Assembly (NCBI GenBank): GCA_964401355.1
Contig: CAYNYJ010000001.1
Location: 12,820-76,819, forward strand
DNA length: 64,000 nt
Direction of reading: 5' to 3'
From: SZUA-152 sp964401355
GTDB lineage: Bacteria; Pseudomonadota; Gammaproteobacteria; SZUA-152
Of the stretch, positions 45,285 through 53,634 are shown piece by piece. Each line of letters begins with the position of its first letter. Positions within the stretch are counted from its first letter, which is position 1. The notes beneath the pieces are model-generated. The model saw only the letters and a program-made list of their open reading frames with translations, made no database searches and was not told the origin of the DNA. The position numbers were made by a program, and so were the translations under genes.

Positions 45285-46226
45285 ATGTCAAAAAGTCATC
45301 CTATTGTTGCTATTACGGGCGCCTCAGGTGCTGGCACTACCGTCGTTAAACAGGCCTTCGAAAATATTTTCCGGCGTGAAAATCTCACCGCGGCTTTTAT
45401 AACGGGGGAATGTTTTCGTCGTTATGATCGCGAAGAAATGCAGGCCTTGTTAACGAAAAAGCAAGCGGAAGGCGTGTCTCTGAGTCCCTATGGGCCTGAG
45501 GTAAACCGTTTCGACTTACTGGAATCATTGTTTGATTCGTACGCGCAAACGGGAACGGGAACCTTACGCCGATACATCAGTCAGGAATCCGCTTGTGAAA
45601 CCCATATTCCTGAAGGTACCTTTTCAGACTGGGAATCACTGCCGGAAAATTCTGATTTGTTATTTTATGAAGGTTTGCATGGGGGGGTGGTTTCGGACAA
45701 ATGGACACGCCGTCAGATGAGTGCCTCGCATAATCCAAAAGTCATCACAGAGCGTCGCAATAGTGAGAACAATGAGGGCGTCGACGTTGCGCGACACGTG
45801 GATCTGTTGATTGGTGTAGTGCCGGTGGTGAACCTTGAATGGATTCAAAAGATCAACCATGACAGAGATACCCGGGGATATTCTACGGATGCAACGTCAA
45901 GACACATTGTTGAGCGGATGCAGGATTACATTCACTTTATTGTGCCGCAATTTTCGGTGACGGATATTAATTTCCAGCGAGTGCCTATTGTCGATACGTC
46001 AAATCCGTTTATCGCCAGGGACATTCCGGAAAGCCACGAATGCATCGTGGTGATTCGTTTTCGTGATCCGGCTCGGTTTGATTTTCCACGCTTGCTTGAA
46101 TTAATCGATGGTGCCTTCATGTCCCGGCCCAATAGCATGGTGATTTCCGGTAGCCAGTTGAAACAGGCTTTGGATGTCATTTGTACGCCGTTGATACAGG
46201 AGTTGGTTGTCGATTCCGCGAACTGA
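45285..46226 (+). CDS. Phosphoribulokinase-family protein with altered active site
   Basis: Proteobacterial (class I) phosphoribulokinase fold: P-loop GASGAGTT (12-19), Walker B glutamate Glu129 in FYEGLHGG, and the conserved PQFSVTDINFQRVP and DTSNPFIARDIP. PRK makes ribulose-1,5-bisphosphate. Compared with the Rhodobacter enzyme, Arg49, Lys189, Asp193 and Arg197 match essential positions, but the catalytic base Asp42 is Glu42, His45 is Arg45, and the Arg168 position is His192. A net ~24-residue, mostly polar insertion (about 137-166) precedes VARHVDLLIGVVP. No Rubisco or other Calvin genes are nearby. It may be a divergent PRK, an enteric PrkB-like relative, or a kinase of another substrate. 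At 313 residues it is longer than usual (~290). Confidence 0.8.
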   Translation: MSKSHPIVAITGASGAGTTVVKQAFENIFRRENLTAAFITGECFRRYDREEMQALLTKKQAEGVSLSPYGPEVNRFDLLESLFDSYAQTGTGTLRRYISQESACETHIPEGTFSDWESLPENSDLLFYEGLHGGVVSDKWTRRQMSASHNPKVITERRNSENNEGVDVARHVDLLIGVVPVVNLEWIQKINHDRDTRGYSTDATSRHIVERMQDYIHFIVPQFSVTDINFQRVPIVDTSNPFIARDIPESHECIVVIRFRDPARFDFPRLLELIDGAFMSRPNSMVISGSQLKQALDVICTPLIQELVVDSAN

Positions 46227-46268
46227 GCGGCCACTGAAAAAAGACCTGTTGACAGATATGTGTACTCG

Positions 46269-46865
46269 CTACTTTTTTATTGGAGAAAGTACATCAAGGT
46301 TTTCTTCGGCCAGTAAGCGAATTAATTCGATCAGCGGTAAACCGATCAATGCGTTGGGATCTTCGCCTTCCAAACGCTCAAACAGGCTGATGCCCAGCCC
46401 CTCCGATTTAAAACTGCCGGCACAATCGTAAGGTTTTTCCTGCGTGAGGTAGTAATCAATTTGCGCCGCACTCAAGCTGCGGAACCGTACCGAAAACGGC
46501 ACGAGCTTGATTTGCAGGTGTTGGCTGCGGGTGTTGAGCAAACACAGGCCAGTTAAAAATGTCACGTGCCGTCCGCTGGCATTTTGCAGCTGTTGGGTAG
46601 CGACGTCGTGGCTACCAGGTTTGCCGAGGATATCACCGTCCAGCACCGCAACCTGATCGGAACCGATGATCAGGGCATCGGGATAATGTGGGGCGATGGC
46701 CTGGGCCTTGGCCTCTGCCAGGCGCATGACCAGAGTCTCCGGGGTTTCGCCCTCCAGTATCGCTTCATTGATATCCGGTGCCGCTGTTTCAAAGGGCAGC
46801 CCGAGGCGTTCGAGCAACAATTTTCGATAAGGTGAGGTTGAGGCGAGGACGAGAAGAGTTGTCAT
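46269..46865 (-). CDS. Maf/YceF-type nucleoside triphosphate pyrophosphatase (likely 7-methyl-GTP)
   Basis: House-cleaning pyrophosphatase of the Maf family. The 198-residue protein has the start motif LVLASTSPYRKLLLERLGLP, the catalytic-region GSDQVAVLDGDILGKP and SEGLGISLFERLEGEDPNALIGLPL, close to E. coli YceF, which acts on 7-methyl-GTP. The ATG at 46865 is chosen because residues upstream of it do not fit the family. It is convergent with the PRK-like gene. In many relatives yceF is followed by rpmF and fab genes, which are absent here. Confidence 0.92.
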   Translation of the reverse strand: MTTLLVLASTSPYRKLLLERLGLPFETAAPDINEAILEGETPETLVMRLAEAKAQAIAPHYPDALIIGSDQVAVLDGDILGKPGSHDVATQQLQNASGRHVTFLTGLCLLNTRSQHLQIKLVPFSVRFRSLSAAQIDYYLTQEKPYDCAGSFKSEGLGISLFERLEGEDPNALIGLPLIELIRLLAEENLDVLSPIKK

Positions 46866-47053
46866 TGTTGTTGGAGAGTCTGTGCGAAAATAAGTGAAAA
46901 AAAATGTTTGAGGCTGCCGCACATTCTACCGGTTTTCATCGCTTTCGGGAGGTATTTTCATGATTGCTGTGTGCAAAAGTCGGGGAAATGCGTTGACAGA
47001 AACCAGACTGGATGCCATACCTAACACACCGGTTGTACTTGGGAGTGACGTAA

Positions 47054-47431
47054 ATGATTCGCCAACGGGTACGAAAGCTCAGGACGAGGAAGACACGGAC
47101 GAGTCCGCTCAAACTGTTGCGGAATACCGTATTTCTGATGGCCACAGCGTTTGCGGTCGTAATTACGGCCGTGATAGTGCCGAGCAGTACGGTGCTGGCG
47201 GAAGCCTGTACTTATCGCGAAGCGTTAATGGCTGTGGAACAAGGAAATACGATGCGTGGATTGGCGTTGATGCGCATGGCGCGCCTTGATGGTGACCATC
47301 GCGCCAACGACTATCTGGCTCGTCACGGCGATGTGGCTGAAATTTCAGCTCATCTGCAATTCTCTCAATTCCAGGCGGTTCGACCGACCTCCGGTCATCT
47401 GGCTTTAAACAATCCCAGGTATCGCAACTAA
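47054..47431 (+). CDS. Small exported or membrane-anchored protein, possible half Sel1 repeat
   Basis: A 125-residue protein with a strongly basic start (RQRVRKLRTRKTRTSPLK), a hydrophobic segment at ~28-48 ending VLAEAC, and a short helical region (YREALMAVEQGNTMRGLALM, then ARLDGDHRANDYLARHG) that reads like one degenerate Sel1/TPR-type helix pair. GGGAG sits 9 bases before the ATG, so translation is likely. I cannot assign a function. A second small Sel1-type secreted protein is encoded convergently 135 bases away. Confidence 0.6.
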   Translation: MIRQRVRKLRTRKTRTSPLKLLRNTVFLMATAFAVVITAVIVPSSTVLAEACTYREALMAVEQGNTMRGLALMRMARLDGDHRANDYLARHGDVAEISAHLQFSQFQAVRPTSGHLALNNPRYRN

Positions 47432-47566
47432 TCGTGCGGGGTTTGGGCGTGTCGGGTTTATCCCGCAATGGCCGATGACAGGAGGTCGGTTCGTTTGTTT
47501 CACAAAATGAACGGTTTGGAAGGGATGATTGGCCGGTGGAAAGTGGCCGGACGTTCGTTAGACTGC

Positions 47567-48049
47567 CTAAGTGTTGGCCGCGCTTATCCCAGTAAACCAA
47601 CCACGTTTTTGTCCCTTCTCAATAAATTCTTGCGCCGATAACTCACCGTTGGCCGCGGCGCGTTGTAACCACATCAGGCCTTTGGAACGGTCGGCATGAC
47701 TGCCTCGAATATACTGTAATCCCAATAAAAACTGGCCAGAAGCATTGTTATTTCTGGCCGCTTTTTGGTACCAGATTTCAGCCAATTTTGCACTTTTTGG
47801 CGTGCCCCAACCATTCTGATACGACAGCCCGACGAACACCTGAGCATCGGCGTGCCCCTGTGTGGCAAGAGTGGTCCACAGTGCAAAGGACAGGATAAAA
47901 TTTCCGGCATTAAAGGCTCTCTGTCCAGCCTGAAGACCGTCTAGGTTGTCGCTAGAGGCTAGTGTAGGCAAACAAATGGACGCGAAAAGAGCCAGTGCCA
48001 ATAGTCTTTTCAGACTGTGTGAGTGTGACTTAGACAGCGTATGATGCAT
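47567..48049 (-). CDS. Secreted Sel1-repeat protein
   Basis: A 160-residue protein with a signal peptide (cut near LPTLASSDN) and three helix-pair units of the Sel1 type, seen in AQVFVGLSYQNGWGTPKSAKLA, SGQFLLGLQYIRG and GLMWLQRAAANGELSAQ. Sel1 repeats mediate protein-protein contacts, and the cellular role is unknown. The ATG at 48049 is preceded by AGAGGA and starts the signal peptide directly. A TTG at 48154 would add 35 hydrophilic residues and is rejected. Confidence 0.8.
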   Translation of the reverse strand: MHHTLSKSHSHSLKRLLALALFASICLPTLASSDNLDGLQAGQRAFNAGNFILSFALWTTLATQGHADAQVFVGLSYQNGWGTPKSAKLAEIWYQKAARNNNASGQFLLGLQYIRGSHADRSKGLMWLQRAAANGELSAQEFIEKGQKRGWFTGISAANT

Positions 48050-48202
48050 GATCAAATCTTCCTCTTCATAATGGCTATCGTCCATCGGTAATAGTGCTGA
48101 AGGTCTATTTTGATCATTTTTGACGTGCTGCACATTGAGTGTTTTTATGGTCAATGCAGCATTAAAAATTCACAGTAAAATCAGTTATTAAGGACTTAAA
48201 GC

Positions 48203-49027
48203 TTGGGTAATATCGAGAAATTGCGCGACATCATGGTGGCATTGCGGCACCCGGAAAACGGTTGTCCATGGGATTTGCAACAGAATTTTGCCAGCATTGT
48301 CCCGCACACCCTCGAAGAGGCTTACGAGGTCGCCAATGCCATTGAGAATGGTGACATGGATGAGTTGCGTGATGAACTGGGGGACTTACTGTTTCAGGTG
48401 GTATTTTATGCCCGCCTGGCTGAGGAGCAGGGAGATTTTGATTTTGAGCAAGTGGTGGATGGCATCATCGATAAACTGATCCGGCGACACCCACACGTGT
48501 TTGCCTCTGCCTATATTGCGGACGTCGAGGCCCAGACCCAGGCCTGGGAAACGCAAAAGGCCGAGGAGCGCAAGCGACGAGCGGCGCAATCTGCAACGTT
48601 GAGTGTGCAGGGCACACTGACAGGCGTTGCGCTCGCCCTGCCAGCATTGTCTCGTGCCACTAAGCTGCAAAAACGGGCGGCACGAGTCGGTTTTGACTGG
48701 CCCGAGGTCTCTCCCGTGTTGGATAAAGTACTGGAAGAATTGAATGAAGTGAAGGCAGAAATCGCGCAGGGCGGCTCATCGATGCGGCTTGAAGAAGAGC
48801 TGGGTGATTTGTTGTTTGCCTGTACCAATCTTGCGCGTCATTTGCAGCTTGAACCCGAAACCGCTTTGCGCCGTGCCAACCGAAAATTCGAGCGGCGTTT
48901 TGCCTGTATGGAAGCGCTGGCAAGCCAACAAGGCGTCAGTTTGTCCGAGCTGAACCTGGATGCCTGGGAGGTACTGTGGGACGACGTAAAAGCCGATGAG
49001 CATTCGGCAGCACGCTGCACGTTCTGA
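48203..49027 (+). CDS. mazG: Nucleoside triphosphate pyrophosphohydrolase MazG
   Basis: Hydrolyses NTPs and dNTPs to monophosphates, cleaning damaged nucleotides and lowering ppGpp in E. coli. The 274-residue protein has two MazG helical domains: the N-terminal one with HPENGCPWDLQQNF and EELRDELGD-like metal ligands (ELRDELGDLLFQVVFYA), and the C-terminal one with EELNEVKAEI and EEELGDLLFACTNLAR. The start is TTG at 48203 with AAGGA 8 bases upstream, and it matches the family N-terminus. Confidence 0.95.
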   Translation: MGNIEKLRDIMVALRHPENGCPWDLQQNFASIVPHTLEEAYEVANAIENGDMDELRDELGDLLFQVVFYARLAEEQGDFDFEQVVDGIIDKLIRRHPHVFASAYIADVEAQTQAWETQKAEERKRRAAQSATLSVQGTLTGVALALPALSRATKLQKRAARVGFDWPEVSPVLDKVLEELNEVKAEIAQGGSSMRLEEELGDLLFACTNLARHLQLEPETALRRANRKFERRFACMEALASQQGVSLSELNLDAWEVLWDDVKADEHSAARCTF

Positions 49028-49089
49028 TTAGTTAATAATTTCGCCAAGCTTTCCAACACATTTTTTTCCAGAATTATAAAATAGACGTT

Positions 49090-52000
49090 ATGCCTAACGA
49101 TTTACAACCGCTCTCGGCGGCCATCACGGATTGCATGAGTCGCGATCAACACGCCTTTCGTCAGTCACTGCGACGTCTCACGCGAGCCACAGATTCGAAT
49201 GAGGCGGATGCGGATAAGCAACGAGTGTTTCTTACCGAGAAAATTGAGGCATCGTGTGCCCGCCAACGACGTCGGGCTGAGAGTATTCCTGCGCTTGATT
49301 TCCCGGCTGACTTGCCCGTGTCACAGCGCCGTGAAGAAATAGCCGAAGCTATTCAAAAACATCAGGTCGTGATTATTGCCGGGGAAACCGGTTCGGGAAA
49401 AACTACGCAATTACCAAAAATATGTCTAGGACTGGGGCGCGGTATCCGAGGCTTTATCGGCCATACCCAGCCTCGCCGTATTGCCGCCCGCAGCGTTGCC
49501 GCGCGTATTGCCGAAGAGTTGAAAACTACGCTCGGTGAGACGGTGGGCTTTAAGGTACGTTTTTCGGATCACTCGAAATCGTCCTCGCTCATCAAACTGA
49601 TGACGGATGGTATTCTGTTGGCAGAATTACAAAACGACCGATATCTGAGTCAATACGATACTCTGATTATTGACGAGGCCCATGAGCGCAGTTTAAATAT
49701 TGATTTCCTGTTAGGTTATCTTAAGCGGCTGTTACCCAAACGTCCCGATTTAAAAGTCATCATTACATCGGCGACTATTGACACCGAACGTTTTTCAAAA
49801 CACTTCAATGATGCGCCAGTGATTTCTGTTATCGGTCGAAGTTACCCGATCGATATTCGCTACCATGCTTTTGATGACGGCACGGGTGATGACAAAGCGG
49901 AAGGTGACATTAATGATGCGATACTTTCTGCAGTTGATGAACTTGTACAATACGATAATCAGCAGAACATCCAGGGCGATATCCTTATTTTTCTCAGCGG
50001 TGAAAGAGAAATACGGGAACTCGCCGAGGCCTTGCGCAAACATCACCCCGTCAATACCGATATTCTGCCGCTGTATTCCCGCCAAAGTGCCAGTGAGCAA
50101 AACCGGGTTTTTAAACTGACCGGCCGCCGCCGTATTATTTTGGCCACCAATGTGGCGGAAACCTCGTTAACCGTTCCCGGTATTCGTTATGTGGTGGATC
50201 CGGGCACTGCACGCATCAGTCGTTACAGTTATCGTAGCAAGGTGCAACGTTTGCCGATTGAAGCCATTGCCCAATCGAGCGCCAATCAACGGGCCGGACG
50301 CTGCGGACGGCTGAGCGATGGCATCTGTATTCGGCTCTATTCTGAGACGGATTTTCTTTCGCGGCCGGAATTTACCCAGCCGGAAATTCAACGCACAAAC
50401 CTGGCGGCAGTAATTTTGCAAATGTGCCAGTTGGGTTTAGGCAACCCCGATGAATATCCGTTTATCGATCCACCCGATCATCGCTTTATTAACGATGGCT
50501 TCCGGTTGTTATTGGAATTGGGTGCCATTGATGCAAAACGAAAGTTGACTTATGTTGGCAAACGTTTGGCGCGTCTGCCCATTGATCCACGGCTGGGGCG
50601 TATGGTGCTGGCTGCGGAGGAAAAGGCTTGTCTGAATGAAGTATTGATCATTGTCAGTGCATTGAGTGTGCAGGATGCACGCGAACGCCCGGTCGAAAAA
50701 CAACAAAAAGCTGATGAGAAGCATCGTGAATTTCGCGATCAAGATTCCGATTTTGTGGCGATGCTGAATCTTTGGAAGATCTATCAAGACCGTAAAAAAC
50801 ATCTGACGCAGAATAAACTTCGGCAATATTGCAAGCAACATTTTTTATCGTTTATGCGTCTGAGAGAATGGTCGGAGACCTATCAGCAATTAGCCAGCCT
50901 GGTGAAAGGCATGGGAATAAAAACCAATCATTCCCCGGCAGAGTATTCGGCAATACACCAGGCCTTGTTGACAGGCTTGCTGGGTAATATTGGTGTTAAA
51001 CATCAGTCGGATACGAAAAAGGCCGATGAAAAACGGAAAAAAATTCAGCCTTATCTCGGTGCACGCAATACGGAGTTCCGACTATTTCCTGGTTCGGGCC
51101 TGTCCAAAAAGGCTCCGGCCTGGATGATGTCCGCGGAACTGGTCGAGACCAGCCGTTTATTTGCGAGACAAAATGCCCGCATCGAACCTGAATGGATTGA
51201 GGCTGCGGCACAACATTTGGTGAAACGCAGCTACAGCGAACCTCACTGGAGCGCGAAACAAGGTTTGGTGAAAGCCTATGAAACGGTGACACTATATGGC
51301 TTGATCTTACAGACCAGACGTAGCGTACATTACGGTCCCATTAACGCGGAGGTGGCTAGAGAGTTGTTTATTCGTGAGGCCCTGGTGCTCGGCAACTATC
51401 GCAGCACGGCGAGTTTTTTTTCGCATAACCAGGATTTGATTAACGAAGCGCGCGAACTAGAGTCCATGACACGTCGCCCGGATGTGCTGGTGGATGATGA
51501 AACCTTGTTCCAGTTTTTTGATCAACGTATTCCGGCCACGGTATTCAGTCATGCGACCTTTGAAAAATGGCGCAAACAGATGGAGTCAAGTTCGCCCGGC
51601 ATTTTGAAATTATCGCGTAACGTTGTATTTTCGGCGCACGGTGAATCATCGGGGGTGGATTATCCTGCGGAAATTATGGTGAATAACTCCCCCTTTAAAT
51701 TGCAATATTGTTTCAGCCCGGGCGACGAAGACGATGGTGTGACAGCAGTCATTCCGTTAGGTGCCTTGAACCAACTCAATGAAAAACCCTTCGCATGGTT
51801 GGTGCCGGGCTTTCTTTCGGAGAAAGTTGCCGTTTTGTTGAAGGGCTTGCCAAAAAATATTCGCAAGCAACTCGTGCCGATACCCGACTGCGTCACGTTG
51901 GTGATGGAACATCTGAAAAAAGATTTATGCATCGAAAACTACAGTGAGAGAGAGGAGCTGGTTTCCAGAATATCAGTGATTATCCACCGTGAAAGACAGG

Positions 52001-53055
52001 TTCAGATAAAGACTAATGACTGGCGCTTTGAATTGTTGCCTGATCATTGTCAGATGCGGTTTTCAGTGCTTGACCATCAACAGAAAATCCTGGGGACCGG
52101 GCGTTGTCTGGCCGATTTGCAGACCCGTTTTTCGGAACATGCGACAGGTGAGATGAAGCAGATACAGGTTGACTCTGTCTGGCAAGATTCGGGAGCAACA
52201 CGTTGGCTATTTGGTGATTTTCCCGAATCAATCAATGTTGATCGCGGTGGTCATCAATATCAGGTCTATCCTGCGATCGTTGATAAGCAAGACTCGGTGG
52301 GTGTGGAATTAATGGATTCACGTCAGCGAGCGCAGCAGGTTCATGCTGGCGGGCTAAAACGATTATTGGCATTGAGCAATGTCAAAGATGTGAAATACGT
52401 GATGCGTAACTTGCCGGCGATTGATGCAATGTGTTTGATTTATTCCACATTGGAAAGCTGTGAAGCGTTAAAAAATGACCTGCGTAATATCATTTTGGAG
52501 AGAAGTTATTTTCACGGTGCAGCGGGTGAGAATGGGTATGCGGTGCGCAGCGAACAACAGTTTTCTGATTGCCTGAGAAATGGAAAGCCGTTGATGCCAG
52601 AGGCACAGGTGGTGTGTCGGCTGGTGACGGAAACGCTGACCCACTACCAGATCGTCCTCAATAAATACAATGGCCATTGCGCCACTTTGCCCAGCGCCGC
52701 ACAACACGACATAAAGGCTCAGCTGGATGGTTTGGTGTATCCGGGTTTTTTACGTTCCACACCTGCAGAGTGGCTGCCACATCTTGCACGGTTTTTACGT
52801 GCCCTGGATTTTCGCCTGGATAAACTCATCAGTGCACCGGTGACCGATGAATCAAAACTAAAACAATTACAGCCTCTGATTGAATCTTGTACCGGTCTGA
52901 AAGATTCCGCGCAAACGGCTCAATGTCAGGCTGAATGGGTTAAATTGAAATGGATGTTGGAAGAGTTCCGGGTGTCATTGTTTGCTCAGGGTTTGAAGAC
53001 TTCGATACCGGTTTCGATCAAGCGAATCGAAAAACAAATGCGCCTGTGTGGTTGA
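49090..53055 (+). CDS. hrpA: ATP-dependent RNA helicase HrpA
   Basis: Large DEAH-box helicase that in E. coli acts on mRNA processing and stalled or collided ribosomes. The 1321-residue protein has Walker A GETGSGKT at 98-105, DEAH at 195-198, motif III SATI, motif VI QRAGRCGR, then HA2/OB-fold domains and the ~600-residue C-terminal DUF3418 region. Length matches the E. coli protein (1300). It starts 62 bases after mazG. The downstream 580 bases carry no protein gene. Confidence 0.96.
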   Translation: MPNDLQPLSAAITDCMSRDQHAFRQSLRRLTRATDSNEADADKQRVFLTEKIEASCARQRRRAESIPALDFPADLPVSQRREEIAEAIQKHQVVIIAGETGSGKTTQLPKICLGLGRGIRGFIGHTQPRRIAARSVAARIAEELKTTLGETVGFKVRFSDHSKSSSLIKLMTDGILLAELQNDRYLSQYDTLIIDEAHERSLNIDFLLGYLKRLLPKRPDLKVIITSATIDTERFSKHFNDAPVISVIGRSYPIDIRYHAFDDGTGDDKAEGDINDAILSAVDELVQYDNQQNIQGDILIFLSGEREIRELAEALRKHHPVNTDILPLYSRQSASEQNRVFKLTGRRRIILATNVAETSLTVPGIRYVVDPGTARISRYSYRSKVQRLPIEAIAQSSANQRAGRCGRLSDGICIRLYSETDFLSRPEFTQPEIQRTNLAAVILQMCQLGLGNPDEYPFIDPPDHRFINDGFRLLLELGAIDAKRKLTYVGKRLARLPIDPRLGRMVLAAEEKACLNEVLIIVSALSVQDARERPVEKQQKADEKHREFRDQDSDFVAMLNLWKIYQDRKKHLTQNKLRQYCKQHFLSFMRLREWSETYQQLASLVKGMGIKTNHSPAEYSAIHQALLTGLLGNIGVKHQSDTKKADEKRKKIQPYLGARNTEFRLFPGSGLSKKAPAWMMSAELVETSRLFARQNARIEPEWIEAAAQHLVKRSYSEPHWSAKQGLVKAYETVTLYGLILQTRRSVHYGPINAEVARELFIREALVLGNYRSTASFFSHNQDLINEARELESMTRRPDVLVDDETLFQFFDQRIPATVFSHATFEKWRKQMESSSPGILKLSRNVVFSAHGESSGVDYPAEIMVNNSPFKLQYCFSPGDEDDGVTAVIPLGALNQLNEKPFAWLVPGFLSEKVAVLLKGLPKNIRKQLVPIPDCVTLVMEHLKKDLCIENYSEREELVSRISVIIHRERQVQIKTNDWRFELLPDHCQMRFSVLDHQQKILGTGRCLADLQTRFSEHATGEMKQIQVDSVWQDSGATRWLFGDFPESINVDRGGHQYQVYPAIVDKQDSVGVELMDSRQRAQQVHAGGLKRLLALSNVKDVKYVMRNLPAIDAMCLIYSTLESCEALKNDLRNIILERSYFHGAAGENGYAVRSEQQFSDCLRNGKPLMPEAQVVCRLVTETLTHYQIVLNKYNGHCATLPSAAQHDIKAQLDGLVYPGFLRSTPAEWLPHLARFLRALDFRLDKLISAPVTDESKLKQLQPLIESCTGLKDSAQTAQCQAEWVKLKWMLEEFRVSLFAQGLKTSIPVSIKRIEKQMRLCG

Positions 53056-53276
53056 TTCACGGAGAATCTGTTGATGCATTAATAGATTATAAAAACATGA
53101 TGTTCTTAATTATTTTATCATGATGTTGTTTTTCGTTAACGTTGAAAATGATGAAGATCACTGCACGTTAACGACAATTTAGCCCCTGTTATTTTTCCGT
53201 GGGTAAGCCTTGAAATGGGACTAAAATAAAATTCCGTTATAAATTACTACCTTAACAACTTATCGGGTTTTCCCTC

Positions 53277-53307
53277 TTGTTGGATTGAAAATACTGGCTA
53301 GTATTAA
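53277..53307 (+). promoter_or_regulatory. Candidate promoter for the hrpA-slt intergenic RNA
   Basis: TTGGAT (53280-53285), a 16-bp spacer and TATTAA (53302-53307), or the overlapping TTGTTG (53277-53282) with TAGTAT (53299-53304). Both would start a transcript near 53313 that runs to the terminator at 53537-53576. Confidence 0.35.
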
Positions 53308-53390
53308 TAGTGAGTGTCGCTCTTGATTGGTCGTTTGACCCAACTTGCGCAGCGCGGGGCTCGTTTGGATGATGCTGTTGAGTATCTTTG

Positions 53391-53465
53391 TTTCGTACAG
53401 AAATGTGTTGCGCAGAAGTGTTCTACACGGAAGCGCTTTACACGGAAGTGCCTAGTACAGAGATC
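53391..53465 (+). repeat. Five imperfect 15-bp tandem repeats
   Basis: Units at 53391, 53406, 53421, 53436 and 53451; central units are TTCTACACGGAAGCG and CTTTACACGGAAGTG, with a shared core (T/G)ACA(C/G)(G/A)GAA. A 15-bp period is a multiple of three, so an overlapping minus-strand frame reads as a run of five-residue HFxxx units, but that frame lacks a credible start and overlaps slt. Confidence 0.65.
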
Positions 53466-53536
53466 CTGATGCGTCACATGGGCTGCCACTTGGCCGCATG
53501 GTTCAAGACACGGGGCGACACTGCACCTCCTAGCTG

Positions 53537-53576
53537 AAAACCGTTTCTCGTTTGCTGACGAGAGGCGGTTTTTTTT
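53537..53576 (+). terminator. Strong Rho-independent terminator between hrpA and slt
   Basis: Arms AAAACCGTTTCTCG (53537-53550) and CGAGAGGCGGTTTT (53559-53572) pair over 14 bp with two G.T pairs, followed by a run of eight Ts. The orientation terminates plus-strand transcripts, 480 bases after the hrpA stop. Confidence 0.85.
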
Positions 53577-53634
53577 GCCCCGGAATTCTTCGGTGGATCT
53601 TTTTTGCGCGTAATTAAGGTAATGGTGGTGCCAG

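Larger units (their letters stand above)
53310..53576 (+). ncRNA. Candidate small RNA between hrpA and slt
   Basis: About 265 bases between a promoter-like sequence and a strong terminator, 255 bases after hrpA ends. No convincing reading frame lies inside on the plus strand. It contains five imperfect 15-bp repeats (53391-53465). I do not recognise 6S, tmRNA, RNase P or SRP RNA features. Alternatively the whole segment is a long hrpA 3' untranslated region. Confidence 0.35.

Noticed and set aside
53094..53135. Two copies of CATGATGTT after hrpA
   Set aside because: Short repeat in AT-rich sequence with no further structure; likely chance.
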